Below are positions 43,081-54,409 of a stretch of 64,000 bases of DNA, one piece after another. This DNA is from Haliclona indistincta (Eukaryota > Porifera > Demospongiae > Haplosclerida > Chalinidae), in contig OZ024783.1 in the NCBI GenBank assembly GCA_964017065.1, positions 8,569,367 through 8,633,366 on the forward strand, written 5' to 3'. Position 1 is the first letter of the stretch. Each line of letters begins with the position of its first letter. Position numbers and translations under genes: made by a program. The notes beneath the pieces were generated by a model. The model did not search any database and was not told where the DNA came from. It worked only from the letters and a program-made list of their open reading frames with translations.

Positions 43081-43311
43081 TTAAATTTTCTCTGTGAAAC
43101 CATACAACTCAGTGTTCATTTCTAAACCATCTTTAAGTGGGGCTTGTATCCACAGCTGTTGTTGATAATATGCCCTTTGAATATGCTTTCTTGTATTGGC
43201 TGATGTGCAGGGAATTTTCTGAAAGTCCATTTTGAGGGAATTGCTATTAAAAGCACCAAAATGCAAGTCATCAAAATGTTTCCAAGTCTTTTGTTGGTTT
43301 GAGACACCTTA
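43081..43311 (-). pseudogene. Left-arm copy of transposon-type ORF (C-terminal piece)
   Basis: The minus strand gives FNSNSLKMDFQKIPCTSANTR, AYYQQQLWIQAPLKDGLEMN and a stop at 43081. Further on (towards 42905) a decayed CTCGKC-type Cys cluster can be read. The same protein segment is on the plus strand at 43540-43719. This type of protein (with ALTGCDTTS upstream) is common in cnidarian and sponge repeats; no catalytic domain is present here. Confidence 0.65.
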
Positions 43312-43719
43312 CTACAGCACTGGGGACAAGCTTGGAAGGTGTCTCCCTGCACTCCATGCTCTGACTGGATGTGATACAACTAGCAAGATTTCTATGAAGC
43401 ATGCAGCAATGCACTGATACTGAACTTTACTCTTATACAAAACGTCTGTAACAACTCAGAGTTGATACAGAAGGCAGAAAATTTTCTAGTAAGGTGTCTC
43501 AAGCCAACAAAAGACTTGGAAACATATGATGACTTGCGTCATGCTGCTTTTAATAGCAATTCCCTCAAAATGGACTTTGAGAAAATTCCCTGCACATCAG
43601 CCAATGCAAGAAAGCATATTCAAAGGGCATATTATCAACAACAGCAGTGGATACAAGCCCCACTTAAAGATGGTTTAGAAATGAATGCTGAGTTGCATGG
43701 TTTCACAAAGAAAATTTAA
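43232..43719 (+). pseudogene. Right-arm copy of transposon-type ORF with ALTGCDTTS motif
   Basis: The frame 43232-43417 has LGRCLPALHALTGCDTTSKIS and ends in TGA. A second frame (43462-43719) carries VRCLKPTKDLETYDDLRHAA, FNSNSLKMDFEKIPCTSANA and QQWIQAPLKDGLEMNAELHG, then TAA. Downstream, PCTCGKCAHKNGY is readable in a third frame. It is a broken remnant of a repeat-associated protein family known from invertebrate genomes; the enzymatic role of that family is not clear to me. Confidence 0.6.
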
Positions 43720-44015
43720 TTGTTCCTGGTATTGTTACCTCCAAGCCTGAAGACCTTCCTGATCCTTGTACATGTGGTAAATGTGCCCACAAGAATGGAT
43801 ATGTTGTTGCAGGGTAGCTGGAATATATTGTTGCAAATACTGCAAGTGTAAAGGAGGTGAATCCTGCAAAAACCCATAACTTATTTTTTTGTGAACATCA
43901 ATTTTAAATACTGCCCAAGTTTATATTTAAGTGACTCCTCAAGTTATTAAATTGTCTCTTTTGTTGGCAATACAATGTACTTGTACTGTTTTCAAACCAA
44001 CAGAATCTTAAAATA

Positions 44016-44971
44016 TTAAACTCCTAAAATATCATTAAAAGATCATTTTTGTGATCGCTTGGCTCTTTCCATGTTGATCTTGCTTCCCGCCATCTCGCGG
44101 CTAGCTAGGCTAGACACACACAAGCACTACAGACAGAGATCATTGCACACATCACTAGCTCACTATAAAACAAGTTCATGTTTACAGTGATAGTGGTGGG
44201 CAATGGCCCAACATCAAACTCTCAATACTAAACTTTAGTTTGTTCTCTTAGCTCTACATAACTTATTCTTATACTCTGTCTATACTTCTTAGATAGATAA
44301 TAACAGTTTCAGTAATTGGTTAAATCTCTACTAAGCTGTATCAAAATTGTCATTTTTGATATCGTCCACCATCAGTCAATAGTGTGAGACTGACTGTGAG
44401 ATGAAAGAATTCTTGACAAATGATTATCAAAGAATTAGAGTAAGCTATTCAGAAAGCTGCTTGCCGGCTTCAAATATTGCATGTCGCGATTATAAGAAAA
44501 CTTGCTGAGAAATCTGTGGTCAAGTACATTGCTCTGGGAGAGCAAAGAGCAGTGCTGTGCATGGTCATTGCTTATAGAGCCTTTTAATAAACAATGTCCT
44601 GTGGTACTAGTGGGCCTCAATTCAGCACCTATAGTGCATGACTATCATAGGATTTTGTAGCTAAGTGTACATATACAACAAGACAGAGGCAATTAAATTT
44701 TGTGTCTAAAGTCGAACTGCAAAATTAAATTCCCACCGCATTGTCATACGATGCCAGCCATACGGTGTGCATTGTGAGTAGCAACACTATTCATAGTACT
44801 TCTTTGAATAGCATGTACACAATCTTTTTTAATCACATCTGTACACAAGAAATTTACGTAGAGCTACTTTTGACTTTAATCCTTATGAGCCCATTGAAAT
44901 TAGCTGCTACAGTTATAATAATGTTCAAGCTACACACTGTCAATGACAGTTAATAGTCTTATTCAGCATCT
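44016..44971. other. Intergenic, no gene seen
   Basis: No supported feature in this ~950 bp. Confidence 0.45.
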
Positions 44972-46280
44972 TCATTTGCTTATTTTTTCTCTTTTCTTCA
45001 TCTTCTTTGTTGTCTCTGTTTTCTTTTGTTTTGCTGCCCTCTTTGATGTTGGTACTCTTTGTCCATTGGCATATTCTTCATCGATATCATGTAGAGGTGA
45101 CCTATCGCTCCATGTAGGTACAGTAACTAAAATAGCTGCAGCCATGTACAAAGTCTCTGTACCCTCGCATTCACCTTCAAAGCCAAAATCAGAAGCTACA
45201 AAACCTGGTACTTTCTGCTTAAATTCCTGACACCAGATGATACCTTCAGCATTTTTATAACCATGACGATAAAACCACTTCTTCCAGGAATATATTTCAC
45301 GTCCAATAAATCCAAAGTTCGGATCCTTGTTCGCCACCTCATAGTGAAACTGGCAATGAAACAAACATTCCTGTATGTCATAATTATCGTCAAAGTCCTT
45401 AGCACTAACAATGGACTTCACTTCTACTTCGAGACCAAGTGAAGTAGCAGCTAACATCACCATACGATCAGATCCCTTCAGTAGAATCTTAGGGTCCTGA
45501 GGATACAAACGTACTTGTAGTACTCTACCAACCTCCTACATCATCATCATAGAGATTTTGGTAGAAAGGAGTGGTAGTAACATCCAATGAAGGAACTGGA
45601 TTAAGCTGGTCACAAAGGTAGAGGTTATAGGTTAAAGTCACACGATAGCCATTGGTAACTGGAAGTATTTCGTGTTCCACATCACTGAAGAATGCTGCCC
45701 ACTGAATGACAGGATCACTAGTTGGTGAGGACCAGTCATAAGTAACCTCTTGACCTTGGTGTCTAGTAACAAGTGATCCTCCAGTGAACTGTGAAGGTAA
45801 ACACACAACCAGACTACCAAACATGTTACCTCCACGAGGAGTGTCAACATGAGCCTTGAAGCATCCAGTAGGACCACTGTACACATTCATCTTGTACAAC
45901 TCAACTCGAATATTGAGAACATCTGGAACTAACGACACACGTACTTCTCCAATAATTCCACAGTCTGAAAGCTGAAATGAAGTAAAGAAATTTTTCGGCT
46001 CTAATGCATAAGCATCTCTGTAACTCTTGTCAGTAACTGTTTCCTTTCCTTTTCCAAAACTAGCAACACTAGAGGATTCAATAAGCTTGAGAATATCAGC
46101 ATCTTGCAAACCAGGAAAAGCAACAGTATTCCATTGTCCAACTTTGTTGAGATAAGCAGCTTGTACTTTAGAAGGTGTTAAAATGCTACCACCACAGGTA
46201 AATCGTTCAGTAGCTATCTCTCCCAAAGACTTCACAATCTGAGAATTGGCCATCTCCACTAAAGATTGTACTTCAGCCAT
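44972..46280 (-). CDS. 2-oxoglutarate/Fe(II) dioxygenase-like protein, frame break in the middle
   Basis: Minus strand. The first frame runs from 46388; I choose ATG 46280 (MAEVQSLVEM), because the 36 upstream residues look like non-coding translation. Jelly-roll dioxygenase signature: FKAHVDTPRG gives the H-x-D iron ligands (H144, D146). VEHEILPVTNGYRVTLTYNL gives the distal His (H203) and the 2OG-binding Arg (R213). The family resembles prolyl-4-hydroxylase-type proteins of unknown substrate. The frame stops at 45525 (VGGW then TAG). A second frame (from ~45540 to 44972) continues with LYPQDPKILLKGSDRM, VMLAATSLGLEVEVKSIV and a Lys-rich tail. One inserted base, or an unrecognised splice, explains the break. 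The core catalytic residues lie in the first part. Confidence 0.75.
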
Positions 46281-47430
46281 CTTCTGATTCACTAAAGAAA
46301 AACTCCTAACAGCACACCTCAATACTTTTCCGCAACGTAGCAACTGCATATTGTAAATCCAGAGTCTAAATAAGATGTTGAACAGCACTGAAGTTGCACA
46401 CTTAAATAGAGTATTGAATAGATAGAGTATAGATAGAGCTTAAATAGAGTATTGTAGAGCTGACTCAGCAATAGCACAATTTCATAATTAGTATTGTCTA
46501 GTGCAGTGTTGTCTATTGTTTGTGTATTGTGTGTCAGTGCTCCACTGTGCTGTTTCTTATTGTAATAGTAATGGACCATCTCAGCACTTGTTCATTTCTG
46601 CTGACAGATGGTAAAACCCCCAGAATAGCTGAATTCCAGGAATTCCCAAGTATTATTGGTTGACACAGAAAGACTAAGTGCATGGGTGGGGCCCGTGTTA
46701 CAGCAACACTGACATACAGCTAACTGCATACAACATTCATACACATACTCATACTCTTCGATTAGTGGAGCAAAAGCGCCTTGACAACCGTCAGTCCTGC
46801 ATAGAACATGGAACATCTCTATCACACGTATCGGGCTGGTGTGCACTTTTTGAGCATTCGTGTTCACACCAAAACCACGTACATACACTCGATCATGGCG
46901 TGTACTACCGTAGTACTAAAGCGTGTTTACTTTGGCAGCTGCTTTTCATTGTTCCTGTCCTGTCTGTCTACTTTACTGAGCAACAGAAGAGGCAGGCTAT
47001 ATAGTGTGTGTCAGTTATACGAGCGACGACTCCAGCAACTGCCTAAAGTGGAGTACCAGTGATTCAGACTCGAGTGTAGAACTGAAGCCAAGAGTGAAGA
47101 AGCGTAGGTATGTTACACACATGTCAGTAATTGTAATGCCAATAACGTTTTGTCATCATAAAATGACTGATAGCCTGATTGATGAACTGAGTGATAATGT
47201 CAGCTTCATAGAAGTGGCTATGATAGAAACACAAGTCTGTCCCTATCACACTGGTCCATATCCTACTATTATCTTCTTATTTGACACACTACTAGGATCT
47301 AGGATTGGTGCTTTGCTACTTGCTTACTCTAAGCAGCATAATATTCCCATGCTTTCTGAAATCACCAACACTAAGCGAAAAGCCAGATGCTTTCACTTGA
47401 GTGGGTACCAATACACACTTAACTAGAGGG
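46281..47430. other. 5' flank of the dioxygenase and unassigned frames
   Basis: Several overlapping open frames on both strands (46592-46888 minus, 46678-47062 plus, 47004-47426 plus). The last has a Ser/Asp-rich start and KPRVKKRRYV and might be the beginning of the MULE-type gene remnant that follows. None is recognisable. Confidence 0.3.
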
Positions 47431-47474
47431 GGCACAGTACTGGAGGTGTGTTGACAGTAATTGCCCTCCTTGGC

Positions 47475-48100
47475 AGATGGTGATTCTGTTTTGAGTGAGA
47501 ACAATGACCACAATCACCCACCAAATCCCCTTCAAGTGAATGTCTCAAAAACAATCAAAGTACTGAAGGAGAGAGCTAGCAGTGACTCAACTCCTATTCC
47601 AACAATATCATACTGACACTATGGTTGCCTTGTCGCAAATTCCATCAGCATCAGCAGCAGTCGGTAAAGTTCCAACATTGCCATCTCCTCACTCATCAAT
47701 GTACTATATAACACCGTAGAAAGCGTTTGCCACCACCATTGACGAAGTCTCCTTCACAGGTGATTGGGCTCTGACACTTAGTCGTCCCTTTTTGGTCCAT
47801 AGTGAAGATAATATCCATGTCCTGGCTACAGATCAAAACATGGAAATCTTGGCAGACGCCAATGAGTGGTATATGGATGGCACCTTCAAGGTTTCCCCAA
47901 GTGTACACTATCCATGTCTTCAAATAATTATGGTCAGCAATTTCCACTGGTATATTGTCTCCTCCTGGAAAATCAGGAAGTTACCACTGAGTGAAGCAGT
48001 TCTGGCCATCCCAGTTGAATTCGCAAAAGCATCCGGATCGCCTTGTGATGCATACACACGAGCATACCCACACACTTGTAAGTACATACCAAATGTTTGA
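47475..48100 (+). pseudogene. MULE-type transposase remnant with FLYWCH-like end
   Basis: About 47476-47613 reads SENNDHNHPPNPLQV, the 'HNHPP' end of FLYWCH/WRKY-GCM1-like zinc fingers that precede MULE transposases, and stops at TGA. After frame changes around 47690-47760, the frame 47792-48100 carries NMEILADANEWYMDGTFK and VSPSVHYPCLQIIMV. This is the DGTF(K)V.P motif with the first catalytic Asp of MULE transposases. The rest of the DDE domain is missing. Dead element lying between the two beta-helix gene copies. Confidence 0.75.
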
Positions 48101-48818
48101 AACATCATTGAACAACATCCGTCAATGCAAGCACTGGTATGTCTGAAGCAAAAACTCTTATTGTTAGCAGTCTATAATGTGAAGCCAGCAGGACACTGAC
48201 TGGATGGGTCAGTCATGTTGAGATGAGCTACTTTCATCCAGCCTCCCTCTCCTCCACATCAACCCTCTATACTAGTGCAAACCTGCACAGATGGAGTTGC
48301 TACTGAACTATTAACAGTTGAACTATTGGCGGCTTGGATCCGATCTACGGAGGCAGATGAGCTATTCGTCAATGAACAAAGATTTTTCTGACTACTCGGT
48401 CCAGGCAGTGGTAGCAGTTACTTGACTTTTCCAATGTTTCCATCAAGTGTTGATCATTTTCAATTTCAATATCCTGACCACACTGTGAAGTTGACGTGGT
48501 TTCGTACACACTGTAGCACTCGCAGCACAAAGAATTACACTAATACAGCACACTGCAGCAAGAGTAGCTTGCACCATCATCATCTTGCGTACTGACTACA
48601 GTTATTCAGCATGTAAGAGAATTAAAAACAACCAAGTCACGAACAACATAACTGGTTCTAAGTGTTTTTGAACAACACAGAATGTTGTTCAACATAATAC
48701 AGCTATTCATTCAACAGCAGCTGATATACCATGCTCTGCTAACTATATTTCAGCTAGTAACCATATTGGAAGCAGACTACAAGAGCTTGATTGTACGTGT
48801 GTATAACCATAATGAGAT

Positions 48819-48936
48819 GATGGTTGCCAATCAATAGTCATAGTTTTGCTTCATTCTCTCTTCATTGAATTATCTGGTGAAAAGCCAATAGAAATGTTAA
48901 ACAAAGCAAAACTATGACTATCGATCAGCAACCATC
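48819..48936. repeat. 118-bp palindromic MITE-like repeat
   Basis: GATGGTTGCCAATCAATAG, then TCATAGTTTTGCTT, at the left end pairs with AAGCAAAACTATGACTAT and CAGCAACCATC at the right: ~33-bp arms with three mismatches around a ~50-bp centre. Confidence 0.8.
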
Positions 48937-49079
48937 TTCAAACCGGTCAACAAGAGTGCCCTGTGCGAGCAGAACGTGCATCGATACAATATCTTACGTA
49001 AAATTAATGAACTTATTAAATCAACAAAGTGTTTTCAATGCTGCCTTTTCTCAATGAGCACTTGAGCCATCGTAGAGTA

Positions 49080-49215
49080 GTATGTATTTAACCATTGACA
49101 GTAGGTATCGTTCATCCCGCGAGTACGATATATCATACCACAGCATTCAAACTTATAATGATAAGAGAAGATAACTGGAAGATAACTAGGACTATAGATC
49201 GTTCATAGATATATA
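49080..49215 (+). repeat. Dispersed repeat (second copy at 61260-61385)
   Basis: The shared core TTCATCCCGCGAGTACGATA, then TATCATACCACAGCATTCAAACTTA, and flanking GTAGAGTAG and TATAGATC words. Confidence 0.7.
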
Positions 49216-49793
49216 CTTACACAGAACCTAAGCTACCTATGACCATCAGTGCACCTGATATCTCTTTAAACCTAAAATGCTGGCAGAAACGAGTATTTTC
49301 AGAAAAAAAGCAATTTTGGGCTGCAATATGGTATTCCATGCATTCTGTTTGAACTCCGTTACTAGGTTATGCCTACTCGTGCATGCCCGTGAAAGCAATT
49401 GTTCTAACACAAGCGCACCTTAGTACAAATTGTTGGAACACTAGTGCTGCAAGTGTGTGTCTGTGCAGTGTTCACAGCAGATGACGGTGAGCAGATCTTC
49501 ACAGATCATTATTTTGCTTGGCTTTGGATTAGGCTAGCCTACTGCTTATAGCTTTTAGTAGCTAATGAGTACAGTGAATATACAATGGTGCGCAAAGCGT
49601 ACCCCAAAATACTGTCTTCACTCTTCGCACTTTACTACAACTGTAAACTTTTTTCAATAAAAAAGAAAAGAAACAAGTAATAAAATCATTTTAACAAAAA
49701 TGCAAGAGATTTAGGATTGGTACATGATTCGAAAGAATATAACCAGCATAAACTACGATTTCGACCTACCTGGTGGCAACATAGCACTGTTGT

Positions 49794-52700
49794 ACCAGCA
49801 AGAGACTCGAAACAGTGCAGAAGATACAAATAGTGTGTGATAAACGACGCTTAGTTTGCTGCCTAGTGTGCAGTGGTGCCATGTTTTTTACACCCGCCCA
49901 CATATCAGGTAAGTACGCAAATTTGTATATCTCGCTACATCAAATTAAAGAGAATTATTCATATCACAGTTTTAAATGTTTTTACTACTCGTACTGTATA
50001 TACACTACCACTATTACACATTAGGATCACTTGTACAATACCAGTATAACAAACTCAACAACAAGACTAAAGCTAATTTAAAGTCAAATGGCTAGAAAGA
50101 TGGTGTCCAGAAAGAGCTACTCATAGCCATGATGTGTGTACACGATAAGAAGCAGCTCAAGTGTCAAACAGTAGTGGTTCTCTTGCCAACAATACTGGAG
50201 AGACTGAATCACGACCATCATGAGATCGAAACTCCAGCACAAACCGATGTTCTCCTCTACTTGAGCCATAAACTATTGATGGTGGGGATCCTGGAGGAGG
50301 TCTGTCCTCTTCATCGTCCTCTTCTGCTGCTACCTGAGGCACTTCAACATACTCCGGTCTGTCTTTAAATCCAAGCTTTCTCTTGATCTTTTTAAAATCA
50401 AAGTTCCACCAGAGGTGTATTGCCATAGTGACAAGACAGACAACAAACGACAGGCAAACAGAGACAATGGTTGCTATTTGATAATGCTTGAACCCTAGAG
50501 AAGCAGTAGCCAGACTAACAGTGCTCAGGAGAAGTATGTTGAGAAGATAGAATACTTCAAGACCACTCAGATATGAATTTCTATACACGCCTTTTGTGAA
50601 AAACCAAAATGTTAAAATACCCACTACAACAAAAATGATGATGTAAGCATTGACGACAGCCAATTTTCCTGAAGTAAAGGAAAATGTCACAGTGAGAGTT
50701 AGTCGTACCATTAAAGTCACTCCTGTCCAGAATCGAAATTTATCTATGTAAGGACCTCCATAAGCGTCTAACAGTGGCTTGAACTTTGTCACGGGATTCC
50801 ACCTGTGTAGTGGGATGCACTTGTCACTGTATCTCTCCAGCAGAGGAGCACACAACACTAAAACAGGATAAGCTAGTCCAACGACCAGGACACAACAGGA
50901 GATGGCTACCAGAATAAGGTGTTTTAAACTGCCATAATCAATGTTCCCATCTACACTCCACACTATCAGTATACTGTCATTGCATGGCAACTGAAACATG
51001 GAAAGAGCATTAGTGACTGTGAGTAGGATTTTAGTGTAGGACATGAAAAACAGTGTAGCTAGTGCTGGGACAGCATGAGAGCCACACAACCTGCATAGCC
51101 ACACAGAGTAGCGGCAGCCCACAATAATACCACCCATGAGCAGGAACAGGTAAACAGGAAAGGCAAACTGTAGCCAAGTGTTCCAGTAGCCATCCAGTCC
51201 ATCAAACAAACACACTTCAATACCTAGCTCAAGATTAAGCCATGAGATGAACTGGCTTACCACTGGAATACTACCATTAGGGAAGAAGAAAGCTTCATTG
51301 AGCTTCACCATGTTAGCGTAGAACAGGAGTCCATTGATAGTTCCGACAGAGACACTCAAGTTGAGGAACATCAACATAGCCACCAACACTATGCCAGCGA
51401 GGGCAAATACTGGCAACAAGAAAAGATACCAGTTAGAGCAAGTACCACAGAGATTGGATCCTAGCATGATACTAAGGTGAGACTGGCATTGTCCACAGAG
51501 TATACCTGTTCTATTGCCCATACATTGACGATCTGGTGCCATGATGTCAAATGAGACATTGGATTGATTGCAGTAGTCAAAAGGACAATTGGTAGTACCT
51601 GTTATACACTGAGTGTTGTTGATGTAGGCAAACCAACTGTTGCCTGATCTAAGAAACTCAACGCTTGTGGTAGATAAATTGCATTGGACATTGCTAGCAC
51701 TCAGGATCTGCTCGCAGTGACACTGTCCTGAAATCTTAGTAAAGCCAATTGGGCACTCCAAGATGTCAACTCCAATAGACAAACCCCAGCCCGGTAGTCC
51801 ACGATCCACTCTGATATCAACCAGTGCTGTTGCTGAGGAAGTGTTCTGCAGGAGAATGTGGAGCTGAAAACAGTTTTTATTGACGCTTTGACCGTAGGAA
51901 CGAACAAGTGTTGCATGTTGAGTACTGACATGTACAACACCAGGACTAGTACCGCCATAGTATCCTACTGTAGCTATTGATGTGTTGATCTCTAGTCCTG
52001 GATATGATTGCATGTGATGCTGGGTCCTATCAGAGCAATCTGGTAAGCCACTATTGTTACAGAAGCAGACCATGATGGGGTCAGAGGACATGGAGGAGAG
52101 TCTGTCAGTGTTAGTGAAATGAAAGTATTTACCGAGAGGAGTGTCAAAGTACCACGAGGTTTCATTGGGATGTCCCACATGTGGTACAGAACTACAACCC
52201 ATGAGTACTGCACCATATATATCACTTCCTCCATTTCTTGCTCTGTTGCCTGAGAAGTTTATTGTGCCATGATCAACTGTGATTGTGCATTCCTTTTGAT
52301 GATCCAATGCATATGTTGAAGACTGTAAAAGAATTGCTCCACCACGTTCATCAGCAGTGTTGTTGTACAGACACAGCTCACCATAAAAAACTAGAATGCT
52401 AGCTTGCAATGATAGTGTGATACCTGCTCCCTCTGTGTTTCTGTTATTCTGTATCACATTTCGACCATAGAATTCAGCGTAACTTGCGATTAGAGTGATT
52501 CCAGTCATATTGTTATTTGATATCACACAGTTATGAAAAGAAGTAGTGGCCTTACAAAAAAATACGACAGAGTTACCTCCTGTGTTGTTCGAGAAGATAC
52601 AGTTTTTGATACGAGTGGTTACTTCAAGCACATACAAAATGACTGGCACATTGTGACTGCTCTCAAACTGACAACCATATATTCCTACTGAATGCCTGGC

Positions 52701-54090
52701 TGAGACCCATGCTTCCATGTAAAAGCCAGCAAAATGTAAATTTGCAAATTTCATTCTAGTGTGCCCTAATGTAACAGAGATGTCCCCACCCCAACTGTTA
52801 ATAGACACTCCATAGTCTGAATATGTCGTGCCAGTATGCACAATAGTTGAGCCCAGCAAGTAAAAACGAATATGTGAATACGAAGATTCAAAGCCTATAT
52901 CATTATAATTATCAATAAAATCTGTGTTGATAATCTTAACAAGTAGCCTTGAAGCATCAGCATATAAACACATTCCACCGCCTACTGCAGCTGTATTTTG
53001 TGACAATATCAAATGCTCAAAAAACAGTCCAAACGATCCATTATGTGCACTAAACCCTATACTGCCTCCATTGCCATTGGTACGACACTTGGTTATATTT
53101 GAGTATGATACGTTTAGTTGGTAGATTCCTTCAGAAGTAAATGGTCTATCGTATGCAAAGACTATTACGCTGCTAATATCTTGGTCTTGGCTGGCATTCA
53201 ATGCTGTTGAATTATAGAAAGAACAGTTTGTGATCATTACAGGATTTTTACAGAGATGAATACTTAGTCCACATCCCATCATGTGTTGTATTGAATTCTT
53301 GAGAAAGAGAACATTCGTGACCCAAGAAAAGGAAAATACTCCATTACGATCGTCTCTTCCACAGTTGACTACTGTAAGACTTTCAACCGTAATATTATGA
53401 GACCTATCAAAGATGAACAATCCTCTCCCTCTGGTGCAGTTGATAATTACTGTAGACTGCATCACAGTCTCCTCAGCTCCTTTTATCGGCCACTGACCTT
53501 GTCCTTTCAGAGTCAGATTATGCACATGGCTTATAAATACATGCAACTCTCTATCATAGCTGTGATTTCCTTCCAAGAAGATGATGGTGGTGTTAGAGGT
53601 GAAGTAGCGGTCAGGCTGGGAGATGTAGTAGGAGAGGTTGTGGCATATCTGGTGTGGAAGACATGACTGCTCATGACCAGTATCATCAGCTGTGACATAG
53701 TAGACATCAGTGCTTGTAAAGGCAGAGACAGGTACAGTCAACAACAGCAGAAACACTAGTAGTGTTGCCATCAGCTGGTGATGCTGTTCAGTTAGTTATA
53801 CAACCGATTTTCTGAGTTTAAGACTGAGAGTCAGGCTTTAGTTAATTCCTAAATTAATGTAGCGGAATGCGGCTACATTAAGTATGCTACTAAACAACAC
53901 TGTGAGAAAGTGGTGTACAACTCTGAAGCCACATAGAATGAGTATACTGCTGAAAACATGTACTGATGGGTAACAGATGGCACTGAAAGGAAGTTGTGTA
54001 CAACTACTATGTAGTATGTAGTAGCCACATGCAATGCACTTAAGTATGCTGCTAGAACATGCACTGATGGGTAACAGATTGCACTGAAAA
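49794..54090. repeat. Segmental duplication, copy 2
   Basis: Matches 37828-42055, including the full minus-strand gene. The right edge is blurred by ~100-bp repeat units (see 53885-54094). Confidence 0.85.
50157..53771 (-). CDS. G2: giant beta-helix/multi-TM surface protein, intact (1204 residues)
   Basis: Minus-strand single ORF from ATG 53771. Signal peptide 1-17. Residues ~20-560 are an extracellular right-handed beta-helix-type region of Asn-rich short repeats (NITVESLTVVNC, NPVMITNCSFYNST, IKNCIFSNNTGGNS), heavily N-glycosylated. A linker of the form LEINTSIATVGYYGGTSPGV and a Cys-rich juxtamembrane block (GILCGQCQSHLSIMLGSNLC) follow. Then come ~8 TM segments (~775-1120), with FRFWTGVTLMVRLTLTVTF and LDAYGGPYIDKF between them. 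The acidic C-tail (EEDDEEDRPPPGSPPS) is cytosolic. Proteins with this layout are numerous in Amphimedon and other early-branching holozoans; the TM part distantly recalls TRP/polycystin-like proteins. Ligand and function are unknown. Confidence 0.88.
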   Translation of the reverse strand: MATLLVFLLLLTVPVSAFTSTDVYYVTADDTGHEQSCLPHQICHNLSYYISQPDRYFTSNTTIIFLEGNHSYDRELHVFISHVHNLTLKGQGQWPIKGAEETVMQSTVIINCTRGRGLFIFDRSHNITVESLTVVNCGRDDRNGVFSFSWVTNVLFLKNSIQHMMGCGLSIHLCKNPVMITNCSFYNSTALNASQDQDISSVIVFAYDRPFTSEGIYQLNVSYSNITKCRTNGNGGSIGFSAHNGSFGLFFEHLILSQNTAAVGGGMCLYADASRLLVKIINTDFIDNYNDIGFESSYSHIRFYLLGSTIVHTGTTYSDYGVSINSWGGDISVTLGHTRMKFANLHFAGFYMEAWVSARHSVGIYGCQFESSHNVPVILYVLEVTTRIKNCIFSNNTGGNSVVFFCKATTSFHNCVISNNNMTGITLIASYAEFYGRNVIQNNRNTEGAGITLSLQASILVFYGELCLYNNTADERGGAILLQSSTYALDHQKECTITVDHGTINFSGNRARNGGSDIYGAVLMGCSSVPHVGHPNETSWYFDTPLGKYFHFTNTDRLSSMSSDPIMVCFCNNSGLPDCSDRTQHHMQSYPGLEINTSIATVGYYGGTSPGVVHVSTQHATLVRSYGQSVNKNCFQLHILLQNTSSATALVDIRVDRGLPGWGLSIGVDILECPIGFTKISGQCHCEQILSASNVQCNLSTTSVEFLRSGNSWFAYINNTQCITGTTNCPFDYCNQSNVSFDIMAPDRQCMGNRTGILCGQCQSHLSIMLGSNLCGTCSNWYLFLLPVFALAGIVLVAMLMFLNLSVSVGTINGLLFYANMVKLNEAFFFPNGSIPVVSQFISWLNLELGIEVCLFDGLDGYWNTWLQFAFPVYLFLLMGGIIVGCRYSVWLCRLCGSHAVPALATLFFMSYTKILLTVTNALSMFQLPCNDSILIVWSVDGNIDYGSLKHLILVAISCCVLVVGLAYPVLVLCAPLLERYSDKCIPLHRWNPVTKFKPLLDAYGGPYIDKFRFWTGVTLMVRLTLTVTFSFTSGKLAVVNAYIIIFVVVGILTFWFFTKGVYRNSYLSGLEVFYLLNILLLSTVSLATASLGFKHYQIATIVSVCLSFVVCLVTMAIHLWWNFDFKKIKRKLGFKDRPEYVEVPQVAAEEDDEEDRPPPGSPPSIVYGSSRGEHRFVLEFRSHDGRDSVSPVLLAREPLLFDT

Positions 54091-54094
54091 GAGG
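53885..54094. repeat. About 100-bp repeat units, local cluster
   Basis: Units with 'CTGATGGGTAACAGATGGCACTGAAAG', then 'AAGTTGTGTACAACTACTATGTAG' and 'AGCCACATGCAATG', occur twice here, once at 41957-42050 and twice at 55790-55935. A hAT-type MITE has jumped into one of them. Confidence 0.75.
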
Positions 54095-54102
54095 TTGTGT
54101 AC

Positions 54103-54409
54103 TAGGGCTGAAACGAATAACACATTTTCATGTTCGAATAGTCACTAGCTAAAACGAACGAATAGTCGAATACTCTATTATCGGAATAAAACTAGCTCTA
54201 GCAACCAGTGCGCAAGAACAAAATATGTTTGAAAGTTGTATATCAACATAAAGTCAGGGCTCAGGCTTGATTTGTGGACTGGTTACAAATAGCCCAAGTT
54301 TCCCAACTGCTAAAAGACTTCAAACGAATATTCGAATAGCTGCAATAGCATTCGAATACTGTCAAAACGATCGAATAGTCGAATAGTACAAGTATTCGTT
54401 TCAGCCCTA
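54103..54409. mobile_element. hAT-type MITE (307 bp) with 8-bp target duplication
   Basis: The ends TAGGGCTGAAACGAAT and ATTCGTTTCAGCCCTA are inverted repeats. The flanks are a perfect 8-bp duplication TTGTGTAC (54095-54102 and 54410-54417). An empty version of the site (TTGTGTACAACTACTATG) is at 55861. No ORF. Confidence 0.93.

Larger units (their letters stand above)
42790..44015. mobile_element. 1.2-kb palindrome: inverted duplication of a transposon-type ORF
   Basis: Arms of ~520 bp (about 42790-43311 and 43489-44015) are reverse complements with scattered mismatches, around a ~180-bp centre. Outer words: GATTCTGTTGGTTTGAAAAC at left, GTTTTCAAACCAACAGAATC at right. Both arms encode the same C-terminal protein segment on opposite strands (see the two pseudogene entries). 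Confidence 0.88.
48101..49793. other. Intergenic, mostly unrecognised
   Basis: 1.7 kb with one small palindrome (48819-48936) and a dispersed repeat (49080-49215). No gene seen. Confidence 0.45.
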
